From contig NZ_PJMB01000006.1 in assembly GCF_002892835.1 (NCBI RefSeq), positions 1 to 64,000 of the forward strand: a stretch of DNA of 64,000 bases. Direction: 5' to 3'. Of this stretch, positions 1 to 7,475 are shown in pieces. This stretch comes from Arthrobacter sp. AFG7.2 (lineage in GTDB: Bacteria; Actinomycetota; Actinomycetes; Actinomycetales; Micrococcaceae). The notes beneath the pieces were generated by a model. The model had not been told where the DNA came from. It searched no databases and saw only the letters and a program-made list of their open reading frames with translations. Each line of letters begins with the position of its first letter. The first letter of the stretch is position 1. The position numbers and the translations under genes are program-made.

Positions 1-423
1 GCCGACGACGGCGGCCACTTCCGTTTCAAAGTCCAGGTCCGTGCAGCCTGCCGGAATGCCGATCACCTCGCCGGTGCCTGTCACGGTGTGCGGGTTGGTG
101 AAGTAGAACGTGGGCGCCTCGTACCATTCGGTCACCACGCCGGCCACGCCGTCGATGCTCTTCCGCACGCCTTCAACGTGTTCCTCGAACGCCACGAAGT
201 CCCGGATGGTGGCGGGCGCCAGCGGTGCGAGCAGCTGCACATCCGCCAGCGGAACAGCGGCCACAGAACCGATGGCTTTCCGGGCCGCGGCCAGTGTCTC
301 CTCGAGGCCGGCATCCAGCAGGGTCTGGACACCCTGGCCTTCGGGGAGGGGGTAGCAGGCGCCGTCTTCAACGAAGCCTGACCGCGTTCCGCCGTCGTGA
401 TTCCAACGGGCAATCTTGACCAT
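1..423 (-). CDS. Fumarylacetoacetate hydrolase (FAH) family protein, 3' end cut off by window edge
   Basis: The reading frame is open from an ATG at 423 to the window edge, giving the first 141 residues. The N-terminal lid-like domain leads into the start of the FAH core. The last residues contain a D-x-E-x-E arrangement (D131, E133, E135), which supplies metal-binding acids in this family. FAH enzymes hydrolyse C-C bonds of, isomerise or decarboxylate acylpyruvate-like products of aromatic ring cleavage. A GAGGAG-type ribosome site precedes the ATG, and the gene lies 10 bases after the amidohydrolase, so it is the last visible gene of the operon. The C-terminal half is outside the window. 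The family call is secure; the substrate is unknown. Confidence 0.85.
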   Translation of the reverse strand, partial: MVKIARWNHDGGTRSGFVEDGACYPLPEGQGVQTLLDAGLEETLAAARKAIGSVAAVPLADVQLLAPLAPATIRDFVAFEEHVEGVRKSIDGVAGVVTEWYEAPTFYFTNPHTVTGTGEVIGIPAGCTDLDFETEVAAVVG

Positions 424-433
424 GAATATCTCC

Positions 434-1510
434 TCAGGCTGTGCGGCGGGCGGGGACTGAAGCGGCGGTGATCCCCAGGGTGCGTGCGTTGCCGCCCAAG
501 ACCTGAGCCTCGTCCCCGACAGACAGCCCGGCAGCCTTCACCTCGTCCACAGGGACGTCGGAGCCCATGTCGAACGGGTAGTCCGAGCCGAGCAGCACCT
601 GCTCCGGACCGGCGGAAGCCACCAGGGCACGGAGTTCGGCGGCGCTGTGCACCAGAGAATCGAAGTACAGCTTCGTCAGGTATGACGACGGCGGCGCGGC
701 GCAGCCATGTGCCTCCGGCCGGACCTTCCAGGCGCGGTCCGAGCGGCCCAGCGTGGTGGGCAGGTAGCCCCCGCCGTGGGCGGCCAGCACCTTGAGGTCC
801 GGGTGCCGGTCCAGGACGCCGCTGAAAATCAGGTGGGACAGGGCAACGGCGTTCTCGGCTGGCTGGGACACCGTATTGGCGAGGTAGAACCGGTCCAGCC
901 GCTCATCCAGCGAGCAGCCGAAGGGGTGCAGGAACACCACCGCGCCCAGCTCCTCGGCCCGGTTCCAAAACGGTTCCAGGCGGGGATCGGAAAGTTCGAC
1001 GGTGCTGCGTACCGGATCTTCCGGAGTGGCGGCAAACGAGCCAATTTCGACGCCGAGCAGCCCGCACTCCAGCACCGCGTGCTCCAGCGCCTCCACCATC
1101 AAGGCGGGATGCTGCAGCGGGACCAGGCCCAGCCCGTTAAGCCGCTCGGGGGCGCGGTCCACAAACTCCCGGACCGCCTGATTGGCGGCCTTCGCTACCT
1201 GAAGGGCCAGCTCTTCGCCGGCAAAGTAATAGAAGTGCGACGGCGACGGCGAAACCAGCTGCACATCCACGCCTTGCGCATCCATGTCCGCGAGCCGGCG
1301 GTCCAGGTCCGTCAGCTGCGGCCAGCGCTCCTTGATCATCCGGCCCGAAGCTGCCATCGATTCCGGGCCGTTGCGGCGCACTTCCAGTGCCTGCTGGGCG
1401 CCGAAGCCCTCGGGATCAGCCTCCGCCACAAGCTGCTGCAGGGCCGGAAGCAGGACATGGGCGTGGACGTCCACGGTGGGTGTTTGCATGTCAGTGGTGC
1501 GCACGCTCAT
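434..1510 (-). CDS. Amidohydrolase family protein, ACMSD-like (possible decarboxylase)
   Basis: The protein is 358 aa. Metal-ligand positions of the amidohydrolase superfamily are present: HAH at 16-18, His195 in LHPFG, His245 in AHGGG and Asp310 in GSDYPF. This layout matches the amidohydrolase_2 group containing aminocarboxymuconate-semialdehyde decarboxylase, gamma-resorcylate decarboxylase and LigJ-type hydratases. The expected role is non-oxidative decarboxylation or hydration of a ring-cleavage product, in the cytoplasm. The ATG at 1510 was chosen because it overlaps the monooxygenase stop as ATGA, implying translational coupling; upstream in-frame starts read through the preceding gene. 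The substrate cannot be assigned from sequence alone. Confidence 0.88.
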   Translation of the reverse strand: MSVRTTDMQTPTVDVHAHVLLPALQQLVAEADPEGFGAQQALEVRRNGPESMAASGRMIKERWPQLTDLDRRLADMDAQGVDVQLVSPSPSHFYYFAGEELALQVAKAANQAVREFVDRAPERLNGLGLVPLQHPALMVEALEHAVLECGLLGVEIGSFAATPEDPVRSTVELSDPRLEPFWNRAEELGAVVFLHPFGCSLDERLDRFYLANTVSQPAENAVALSHLIFSGVLDRHPDLKVLAAHGGGYLPTTLGRSDRAWKVRPEAHGCAAPPSSYLTKLYFDSLVHSAAELRALVASAGPEQVLLGSDYPFDMGSDVPVDEVKAAGLSVGDEAQVLGGNARTLGITAASVPARRTA

Positions 1511-2631
1511 GCCGGTTCCTTCACCAGGGTGGAGATTGAATGCATGAGGCCGGGCACGTTGGCATCCCGGACACCGTCGAGCATCCACTGGCCCAACTGC
1601 ACGGACGCGTCGACAACTGCCTTTGCCCTGTCCAGGCGGCGGTCGGTGAACTCTTTCCAGAGCGTCTCGGTAACGTCGTCGGCAACGATCAGGAGTTCGG
1701 CCAGCACAGCCGCGTCCTCCATCGCCATGGCAGCACCCTGCGCAATCGTGGGCGGGCAGCTGTGTGCGGCGTCGCCGATGATGACGCTGCGGCCGCGGTT
1801 CCAAGGCCCGTCCACGAGGTGCGTGGTGAACCAGGTGTAGTTGATGCGGGCACTGTAGTCCAGGTTCTCCCGGATCTCGTTCCAGGGGCCGCCGTAGGCC
1901 GCGGCGAGTTCAGCCATAATGCGGGGGCCGTCCTCGTGCTTGCGCTCCTGTGCCTTCTCCACCAGGTAGGCGTAGATGGTGTCAGGGCCGGTGGGGCAGT
2001 AGCCGGCGATGAAGCAGGGGCCGCCGTAGGTGAGGTCCGTGCGGACCACCTCCTGGGGGCGCTCCACGAAGGCACGCCAGATGCCCATGCCGGTGGCCTC
2101 GGGTTCAACCTCGATGCCGATGGCCTTGCGGACGGCAGAGTGCAGTCCATCCGCGCCGATCAGGAGGTCATAGGTGGCGCTGCCGCCGTCGGCGGTGCTT
2201 ACGGTGACGGACCCGCCGTCGTCCGTTATGCCTGCGACCGCCTTGCCGTAGCTGATCCGGGCGCCTGCCTGCTCTGCCCGCTCGCGGAGGATGGCAGTGA
2301 GGTCGGGGCGGTACATGCCCATCGTGGCGGGGAGTTCGTCGCCGCCGGTCCGGATGTCTTCCAGGACGGCGATGACGGTGCCGGCGGGGTCCGGGGCGCG
2401 CAGGCCCAGGGTGCTGAACCCGTAGCCCTTCGCCTCGACCTGCTCCCACACCCCGAGCTGGCGGAGGACCCGCAGGGCGTTGCCCTGCAGGGTGATGCCG
2501 GAGCCAAGGGTCTGCGGTGCTTCCGCCCTCTCGAGGATTTCCACCTTGATTCCGGCGTCGGCCAGGAGGATGCCTGCGGTCAGTCCCGCGGCTCCGGCCC
2601 CGACGATTCCGACGTTCTGTACTGCTGCCAT
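1507..2631 (-). CDS. FAD-dependent monooxygenase (class A aromatic hydroxylase)
   Basis: The protein is 374 aa. It has the three fingerprints of class A flavoprotein hydroxylases: GAGAAG at 11-16 for FAD, GADG at 159-162 (DG motif) and GDAAHS at 286-291 (GD motif). Such enzymes use NAD(P)H and O2 to hydroxylate, or decarboxylate and hydroxylate, an aromatic ring, as in salicylate, 3-hydroxybenzoate and 6-hydroxynicotinate hydroxylases. An AGGAG ribosome site sits before the ATG. It starts 61 bases after the cyclase gene and overlaps the amidohydrolase by 4 bases. In the cluster it probably makes the dihydroxylated ring that the extradiol dioxygenase opens. The substrate is unknown. Confidence 0.9.
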   Translation of the reverse strand: MAAVQNVGIVGAGAAGLTAGILLADAGIKVEILERAEAPQTLGSGITLQGNALRVLRQLGVWEQVEAKGYGFSTLGLRAPDPAGTVIAVLEDIRTGGDELPATMGMYRPDLTAILRERAEQAGARISYGKAVAGITDDGGSVTVSTADGGSATYDLLIGADGLHSAVRKAIGIEVEPEATGMGIWRAFVERPQEVVRTDLTYGGPCFIAGYCPTGPDTIYAYLVEKAQERKHEDGPRIMAELAAAYGGPWNEIRENLDYSARINYTWFTTHLVDGPWNRGRSVIIGDAAHSCPPTIAQGAAMAMEDAAVLAELLIVADDVTETLWKEFTDRRLDRAKAVVDASVQLGQWMLDGVRDANVPGLMHSISTLVKEPA

Positions 2632-2692
2632 CGCTGACTCCTTTGTATTGACGGCGTTACTGCTGGTGGTTTTGTTGCTGTTTCAACTGAAA

Positions 2693-3727
2693 TTATCGGA
2701 CGGCGATCGGGTTGACGGGCGATCCGACGGCGCCGGTGATGGGAAGCGGGGCGGCGGTGAGCAGGAAGTCGTACTTGCCGTCCGCTGCGCACGCTTCCGC
2801 GAGGCCGTCCGGGTCCCACATCTCGCCCAGGAACAGTCCGAGGTTGGGGATGGCGATCTGGTGGAGGGGCTGGAAGGCGGCGTCGAATTCGTTGGGACGC
2901 ACTTCGAAACCCCAGGTGTCGGTGGCGATCCCGGCGATTTCGGTTTCATGGAGCCAAGGCGCGGTGGTGAACGAGAGGCCGGGGGCTGCGCCGCCGGCGT
3001 AGTCGCCCCAGCCCTCACGCCGGACGCGGGTGTGCTGGCCGGTGCGGATGACGACGATGTCGCCTCTGCTCACCTTTGAGCTGGGGCCCTGCAGTGCGAT
3101 GGTGCGCTCGAGGTGTTCGGGGGTGATCGCGAAACCATCCGGCAGCTCGCCGTCGTTCCGTCCCAGTTCGGGGCCCAGCGCGCGGCCGACGTCCAGCAGG
3201 ACGCCACGGGTGACGATCTTTGCCGCAGCGGTCTCGATGCCGGTGACCAGGTCACCCTCGGAAGTGACCACGTCGCCGGCGGCCCTGCCGTTCCAGGCCT
3301 TGCCCTGGTCGAAGATGTGCCCCAGCCCGTCCCACTGCGTGGAGCACTGCAGCGGCATGGCGATCACGTCGTCCGCACCGCCGAAGCCGTGCGGGAAACC
3401 CTGGTTGCCGCGTTCGGCGTCCACGCCGGTGTCCGTCATGGTGTGGACGGGATTGGTGCGCCGGCGCCAGCCCTTCTGCGGGCCATTCGTGTCGAACGGC
3501 TGCGACAGTGAGAAGGCCTCACCAGTCTTTACCAGGGCTGCGGCCTCGATGCGCTTGGCGGCGTCAATGTAGTTCAGGGTCCCGAGGACGTCGTCCTGGC
3601 CCCAGCGGCCCCAGTTGTTGTGGGCCTTGGCCATGGTTCGGATGCTGCCCAGTGGGTCCTCACGCCGGATGACCGGGGAATCGGTTGATTCCCCGGTGCC
3701 GGTTGGTGCTGTGTCCTGGGTGGTCAC
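2693..3727 (-). CDS. Cyclase family protein (kynurenine formamidase / isatin hydrolase fold)
   Basis: The protein is 344 aa, longer than the roughly 210-270 aa of typical kynurenine formamidases and like the large actinobacterial cyclase-family proteins. The usual HxGTHxDxPxH metal motif appears as a variant, Q127-CSTQWDGLGH ending at H137: the first His is replaced but the Asp and final His remain. Family members hydrolyse amide, imide or lactam bonds with a divalent metal. Translation starts with GTG at 3727, overlapping the upstream FAH stop as GTGA. Its presence with a ring-cleavage dioxygenase suggests an amide- or lactone-containing intermediate; that is inference. Confidence 0.85.
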   Translation of the reverse strand: MTTQDTAPTGTGESTDSPVIRREDPLGSIRTMAKAHNNWGRWGQDDVLGTLNYIDAAKRIEAAALVKTGEAFSLSQPFDTNGPQKGWRRRTNPVHTMTDTGVDAERGNQGFPHGFGGADDVIAMPLQCSTQWDGLGHIFDQGKAWNGRAAGDVVTSEGDLVTGIETAAAKIVTRGVLLDVGRALGPELGRNDGELPDGFAITPEHLERTIALQGPSSKVSRGDIVVIRTGQHTRVRREGWGDYAGGAAPGLSFTTAPWLHETEIAGIATDTWGFEVRPNEFDAAFQPLHQIAIPNLGLFLGEMWDPDGLAEACAADGKYDFLLTAAPLPITGAVGSPVNPIAVR

Positions 3728-4683
3728 TGGACACCTTCACTTGTGGTTTCGTCCTTGCAGTGGATGAGCTGTGTTCCCAGTCCGGTGATGGTGCCTTCCA
3801 TGACGTCGCCGTCCTGGAGCAGCCGGCCCCAGTGCTGGCCGTTGCCGGCCGGGCTTCCGGTGAGGACCAGGTCGCCGGGCCGGAGCGGCATGATCTGGGA
3901 GGCTTCGCTGACGAGCTTGGCGACGCCGAAGATCATGTCTGATGTGGACTCGTCCTGCATGGCCTTGCCGTTGAGCTTCAGCGTTACCTGGACGTCCTGC
4001 GGGTCGCCAAAGAATTTGGCAGGCACCAGCAGCGGTCCGGTGGGCAGGAAGCCGGGGGCGTTCTTGGCCCGGTACCAGTCCGAGCCGATGGCCGGCATGT
4101 CCTTCCGGAAGACGTATTCGCGGGTAGTGATGTCGTTGACCATGGTGTACCCGAAGACGTAGTCCAGGGCTTCCTCGGGGGTGACGCGGAATGCGGTCTT
4201 CCCGATGACTGCAGCCACTTCCAGCTCCCAGTCGTGGGACTTGCTGTAGGACGGGAGCGTGAGGTCGTCCGTGGCGGACGCGATCGCCGTCGGGAGCCCG
4301 ATGAAGAAGTATGGCGTTCCCTGGCCTGCCCGCTTGTCCATCATGGCAGCCGTCCTGGCGCGTACTTCCTCTTCGTCCTCGCCGGGTTCGCGGTGGGCTG
4401 CGGCGAGGTCGATCACGTGCTTGCGGTAGTTCGCGCCGGTTTGCAGGACCTGGGCGGGTTCCACCGGGGCGAGGATTTCGACGTCGGCCAGCGCCAGGCC
4501 GCTGTCCCCACCTGCAGAGGCGGCCAGGCTGTCCAGCTGTGCCTCGGTGGTTGCCCAGTGCTCGATCAGGGAGTTGATGTCACCGTCCAGCGGCAGGACG
4601 CGATCACCCACCAGCAGGCCTGCCCGGGCTTTACTGTCCCCGGCCTCCTGGAAGCGGACCAGGGCATATGTTGCTTCAGGCAT
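3724..4683 (-). CDS. Fumarylacetoacetate hydrolase family protein
   Basis: The protein is 319 aa with the full FAH fold. Metal-binding acids are visible: E153 and E155 in the DWELE segment (151-155) and D184 in MVNDITTRE. FAH homologues in aromatic operons act as 2-hydroxyhepta-2,4-diene-1,7-dioate isomerases, acylpyruvate hydrolases or oxaloacetate-type decarboxylases. It starts 6 bases after the extradiol dioxygenase stop and overlaps the cyclase start by 4 bases. It is the second FAH protein of the operon; the other begins at 423. Two distinct FAH steps, or hydratase and isomerase roles, are plausible. The precise reaction is not known. Confidence 0.9.
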   Translation of the reverse strand: MPEATYALVRFQEAGDSKARAGLLVGDRVLPLDGDINSLIEHWATTEAQLDSLAASAGGDSGLALADVEILAPVEPAQVLQTGANYRKHVIDLAAAHREPGEDEEEVRARTAAMMDKRAGQGTPYFFIGLPTAIASATDDLTLPSYSKSHDWELEVAAVIGKTAFRVTPEEALDYVFGYTMVNDITTREYVFRKDMPAIGSDWYRAKNAPGFLPTGPLLVPAKFFGDPQDVQVTLKLNGKAMQDESTSDMIFGVAKLVSEASQIMPLRPGDLVLTGSPAGNGQHWGRLLQDGDVMEGTITGLGTQLIHCKDETTSEGVQ

Positions 4684-4689
4684 ATCTTT

Positions 4690-5709
4690 CTAGCCCCGTC
4701 CCTGCTTGGCGTAGGGGTTAAGCAGGGCTTCCTTCATCTCGGCGGAGGCGCCTTCTTCGGTGGCGGTGAAGCCTTCGGCCGGGGGGAAGGATTCGGTCAT
4801 GGAGTGCGGCATCGCGCCGTTCTTGTAGAAGTTGTTCGAGCCCAGGGACGGCTTCCAGGTGTTGGCGTCCCAGTCCGGGACGTAGTTGCGGTAGCCGCCG
4901 GAGTTCAGTTCAACGCGTAGGCCTGAGGGGTCACGGAAGTAGAGGAAGTTCTGTTCCCCCACACCGTGGATGGAGGGGCCGTACTCCATCGGGGTCCCGT
5001 TTTCCATCATGACGTCTGCGGTACGGAGCAGGTCCTCGGTGGCGTCCACCCAGAAGGCGATGTGGTTGACACGGCCGGCGCGGCTGGAGGTGTCCAGGAC
5101 CACGCCAAGGTCGTGGGACTTCTCGTTCGTGGTCAGCACAGAGAACACGGTGATGGGTGCCTCGTCCAGGTCCACGAACGCCATGACGCGGAAGCCCAGG
5201 GCCTCGTTGTACCACTTGGCGAAGCCGCGGACATCGGAACAGGCGACAGTGACGTGGTCCAGGAAGCGGGGTGCGGCGGCGTGGCTGCTGCGGCGCTCCG
5301 GCCGGTCCGGGTAGGTGGACTCGAAGCCGGGCTCTGCGACGAACTTCTCAACTTCATAGAAGAGGCGCATGGGGTGGCCGTAGGGGCCGGTGAATTCGTA
5401 GGCCTTGCCGAAGCCGTGGCCCCCGGGCGTCCAGGTTCCCTGCACGCCGGTTGCTTCGACGCGCTCGGCGGCGGCTTCTAGGGCGGCCTGGGAGTTGGTG
5501 CGCCATGCCATCCGGCCCAGGGATGCTTCCGGTCCTTCGGTGATTACGAGGCTGTAGCGGTAGTAGTCGCCCCAGCAGCGCAGGTAGACGTTGCCGGCCA
5601 CGCGGTCAATGATGCGCATGCCGAACTTTTCCTCGTAGAACCGGGCCGAGGCTTCGACGTCCGGAGTGGTGATCTCGAGGTGGGCAAGATGGGAGAGCGG
5701 AGTTTCCAC
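4690..5709 (-). CDS. Type I extradiol ring-cleavage dioxygenase (VOC family)
   Basis: The protein is 339 aa with two vicinal-oxygen-chelate halves. The Fe(II) triad is visible as H152 (LDHVTVA), H216 (NHIAFW) and E267 (RVELNSGG), with second-shell H199, H248 and Y257 at the spacing of catechol 2,3-dioxygenase and BphC. It opens a catechol-type ring next to the vicinal hydroxyls with O2. I chose the GTG at 5709 because AGAAGGA lies 7 bases upstream; an ATG at 5781 is in frame but lacks a ribosome site. It is the first gene of the operon running leftward to the window edge. Confidence 0.92.
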   Translation of the reverse strand: METPLSHLAHLEITTPDVEASARFYEEKFGMRIIDRVAGNVYLRCWGDYYRYSLVITEGPEASLGRMAWRTNSQAALEAAAERVEATGVQGTWTPGGHGFGKAYEFTGPYGHPMRLFYEVEKFVAEPGFESTYPDRPERRSSHAAAPRFLDHVTVACSDVRGFAKWYNEALGFRVMAFVDLDEAPITVFSVLTTNEKSHDLGVVLDTSSRAGRVNHIAFWVDATEDLLRTADVMMENGTPMEYGPSIHGVGEQNFLYFRDPSGLRVELNSGGYRNYVPDWDANTWKPSLGSNNFYKNGAMPHSMTESFPPAEGFTATEEGASAEMKEALLNPYAKQGRG

Positions 5710-5803
5710 GTTGAAGTCCTTCTGGTTACTGGCTGCGGTACTGGTTGTTGCAGGTCCTGTAACTACTGTGAGGCACTTCATATATTTGGGGAAGACGAGC
5801 TTT

Positions 5804-5813
5804 TTGATATCAA
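5804..5813. promoter_or_regulatory. 10-bp palindrome upstream of the aromatic operon
   Basis: TTGATATCAA is a perfect palindrome about 95 bases upstream of the dioxygenase start. Its position fits an operator for the operon, but no regulator gene lies beside it in the window. Low confidence, because short AT-rich palindromes occur by chance. Confidence 0.25.
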
Positions 5814-5980
5814 GTATCCGTCGCGCTGATACCTGAATTCTTCCAAAGCAGGTGTGGGCGGGGCACCTGTTTCCCTGCCCCCGGGACTGTGTCTGTTGCT
5901 GCCGTGTTTAGGACGACATCCGGTACGGCCCGGTGACGCGGGATCCCGGTTTCGGATCCCCAGCTGACATGATGAGAAGC

Positions 5981-6296
5981 ATGGCTCCTTCCCGTCCCGA
6001 TCCTCAGGAGCGCCTTGAAGGCACCGTCGTCGTTCTTCGCGAGCTGATCGAGAATGACCTCCCGGCTCTATTCACAGCCATCGGAAGACCCGAGATATTC
6101 GCTGGCGGCTGGGGTGGAGGTATGGGGGCTTATCGCGAGGACTTCGCGCAGTGAGCGGCGTTTCTGAGGCAATGGCTGCCCTGGCAACAAGGCAACGTGT
6201 ACGCCGTGGCGCGAGGAATGGCCCCAGGTACGCAGTGTTATTGATGAGTGTTTGGCGGGCAGGCTGGCGAACCCCAGCTATACCCCGTCTCCGTAA
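5981..6296 (+). pseudogene. GNAT acetyltransferase pseudogene (stop codon plus internal deletion)
   Basis: From the ATG at 5981 the frame reads like the N-terminus of a RimJ/RimL-type N-acetyltransferase (LEGTVVVLREL...GGWGGG). It then stops at a TGA (6152-6154) at a position where the reading would otherwise be a Trp-type codon. The same frame continues with an acetyltransferase-like segment (FLRQWLPWQQGNVYAV). After a frame change near 6213 it joins a segment resembling the C-terminus of this family (EEWPQVRSVIDECLAGRL), ending at a TAA at 6294-6296. The middle of the acetyl-CoA-binding domain is missing. I read this as an in-frame stop plus a large internal deletion. The C-terminal match relies on recall of the family and is less certain than the N-terminal one. 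Confidence 0.7.
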
Positions 6297-6360
6297 GCGA
6301 TCCCTTACGGGCAAGGGACCCACCTGATGCTCCGCAGCTCATAACCCAAGTGCGGCGAGT

Positions 6361-6549
6361 TCAGGTGGTGAGTGCAACACCCTGAATTCTGTGGGGTGGG
6401 CCTTTGGCTTGGGTGAGTATCCATTGGAGTGCCTCGCGAAAGGCTGCTCCTGCAAGCTCCCACTCTTCTCTAGCTCCGCCGTCGTCAGCCCAGAAGTACA
6501 CCCTGTAGGTCGGAACATCGACTTTGCCTGATCTGATTCCGCTGATCAA
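6361..6549 (-). CDS. Small hypothetical protein, possibly a gene remnant
   Basis: This short frame encodes about 62 aa from a TTG at 6549. It has a compositionally ordinary, globular-looking sequence (TYRVYFWADDGG, EEWELAGAAF, ALQWILTQAKG) rather than the Arg/Pro-rich look of antisense shadows. No good ribosome site precedes it, and the nearest ATG upstream is in another frame, so the 5' end may be damaged. It lies in a poorly coding stretch next to a GNAT pseudogene. I do not recognise a function. It could be a truncated relic. Confidence 0.35.
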   Translation of the reverse strand: MISGIRSGKVDVPTYRVYFWADDGGAREEWELAGAAFREALQWILTQAKGPPHRIQGVALTT

Positions 6550-6658
6550 TGAGTTCTGTTCGCATTTACCCGACCGTGCTCCGAGACGCAGTACCTGGTG
6601 TCTCGCATGCCCATCCTCTAACGCTTACTTCTAAGCCGTGGTGTGGTGCTAACCGTCC

Positions 6659-6886
6659 CTAGGAACCAGGGAGGCTGATCACGAACCAAATGAGTCCCGC
6701 CCCGAATGGAATCCAAAGGAAAGGTGTGAAGTTTGTCGTCAAGTTATTCTCGTCGGCAACTATCCCGGCATTCCAAAACGCGAATCCGCCGCTTATCAGG
6801 AGAGTAAGACTCACCGCCAGCGCGAGCATCGAGATTGCCGCCGATTTCCTGATTATGCTGGCCTCCCGAGGTCTCTGTAGATACAA
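6659..6886 (-). CDS. Small hypothetical membrane protein
   Basis: The frame gives up to 75 aa from a TTG at 6886. Two hydrophobic segments are visible (roughly residues 18-38 and 53-72), separated by a short polar loop with two Asn-rich patches, so a two-span membrane protein is likely if it is expressed. An ATG at 6898-6900 is out of frame, and the exact start is unclear. An internal ATG (Met20) would remove the basic N-terminus. No family recognised. Confidence 0.4.
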   Translation of the reverse strand: MYLQRPREASIIRKSAAISMLALAVSLTLLISGGFAFWNAGIVADENNLTTNFTPFLWIPFGAGLIWFVISLPGS

Positions 6887-7081
6887 GGGCGAGTTCTCAT
6901 GCTAGCTTTCCGCATGCTCGCACAGTCGCACGTATGGCGGTCGCCGAGCGTTCCTTGGCGTGACCGTATTGGACATTTGCGGTTTGTGGAAACCAATGCC
7001 GGAGTGCTGGTGAAAGGGGCCATGTGCAAACCTTGGATCGGGGGTTGTTCCTCACGCTGAACTTTAAGAACGGATTCTGAT

Positions 7082-7348
7082 ATGGACGAAGGCGAAATGA
7101 GGATGCTGGCTTTCTTCATCGGGGTGGCAGCGCTGGCCGTGGTGTTATTCGTTTCAGGCGTCATCTCGCAGCGCCGCCGCCGGGCCCCCAGGGGTTCTGC
7201 GTCCGCCCGGACCGGCGGAGGCCACGATGACTCAGGTGTGGCCGTAGGGGGTGCGTCTGCATCTTCTGACGAACGTGGCGGCACTGATGGGGATGGCGGC
7301 GGTGCTGACGGTGGCGCTGACGGCGGCGGGGGCGGTGGTGGCGACTGA
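7082..7348 (+). CDS. Small single-span membrane protein with Gly-rich tail
   Basis: The protein is 88 aa. An N-terminal hydrophobic helix (about residues 9-28) is followed by a basic stretch (QRRRRA) and then a tail of almost only Gly, Asp, Ala and Ser. The layout fits an N-out/C-in membrane anchor with a disordered cytoplasmic tail. An internal ATG at 7097 has a GAAGG-like site nearby and could be the true start. A strong hairpin terminator follows at 7374-7418. I do not recognise a family; the low-complexity tail means homology searches would be weak. Confidence 0.55.
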   Translation: MDEGEMRMLAFFIGVAALAVVLFVSGVISQRRRRAPRGSASARTGGGHDDSGVAVGGASASSDERGGTDGDGGGADGGADGGGGGGGD

Positions 7349-7373
7349 GTAGTGGTTCGGCCTGAACCTGGAC

Positions 7374-7418
7374 AAGAAGAAAGCCCTTCCCGGATAGCCC
7401 GGGATGGGCTTCTTCTTG
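7374..7418. terminator. Bidirectional intrinsic terminator
   Basis: A long hairpin with arms built around AAGCCCTTCCCGG and CCGGGATGGGCTT lies between two convergent genes. It is flanked by AAGAAGA on the left and TCTTCTT on the right, so both strands end in a T-rich run. Confidence 0.8.
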
Positions 7419-7475
7419 GAGTGCTGATGCAGAAACTGCGGGAGCGTTTCGGCGGGGACCTGAAACCGGTTGCGC

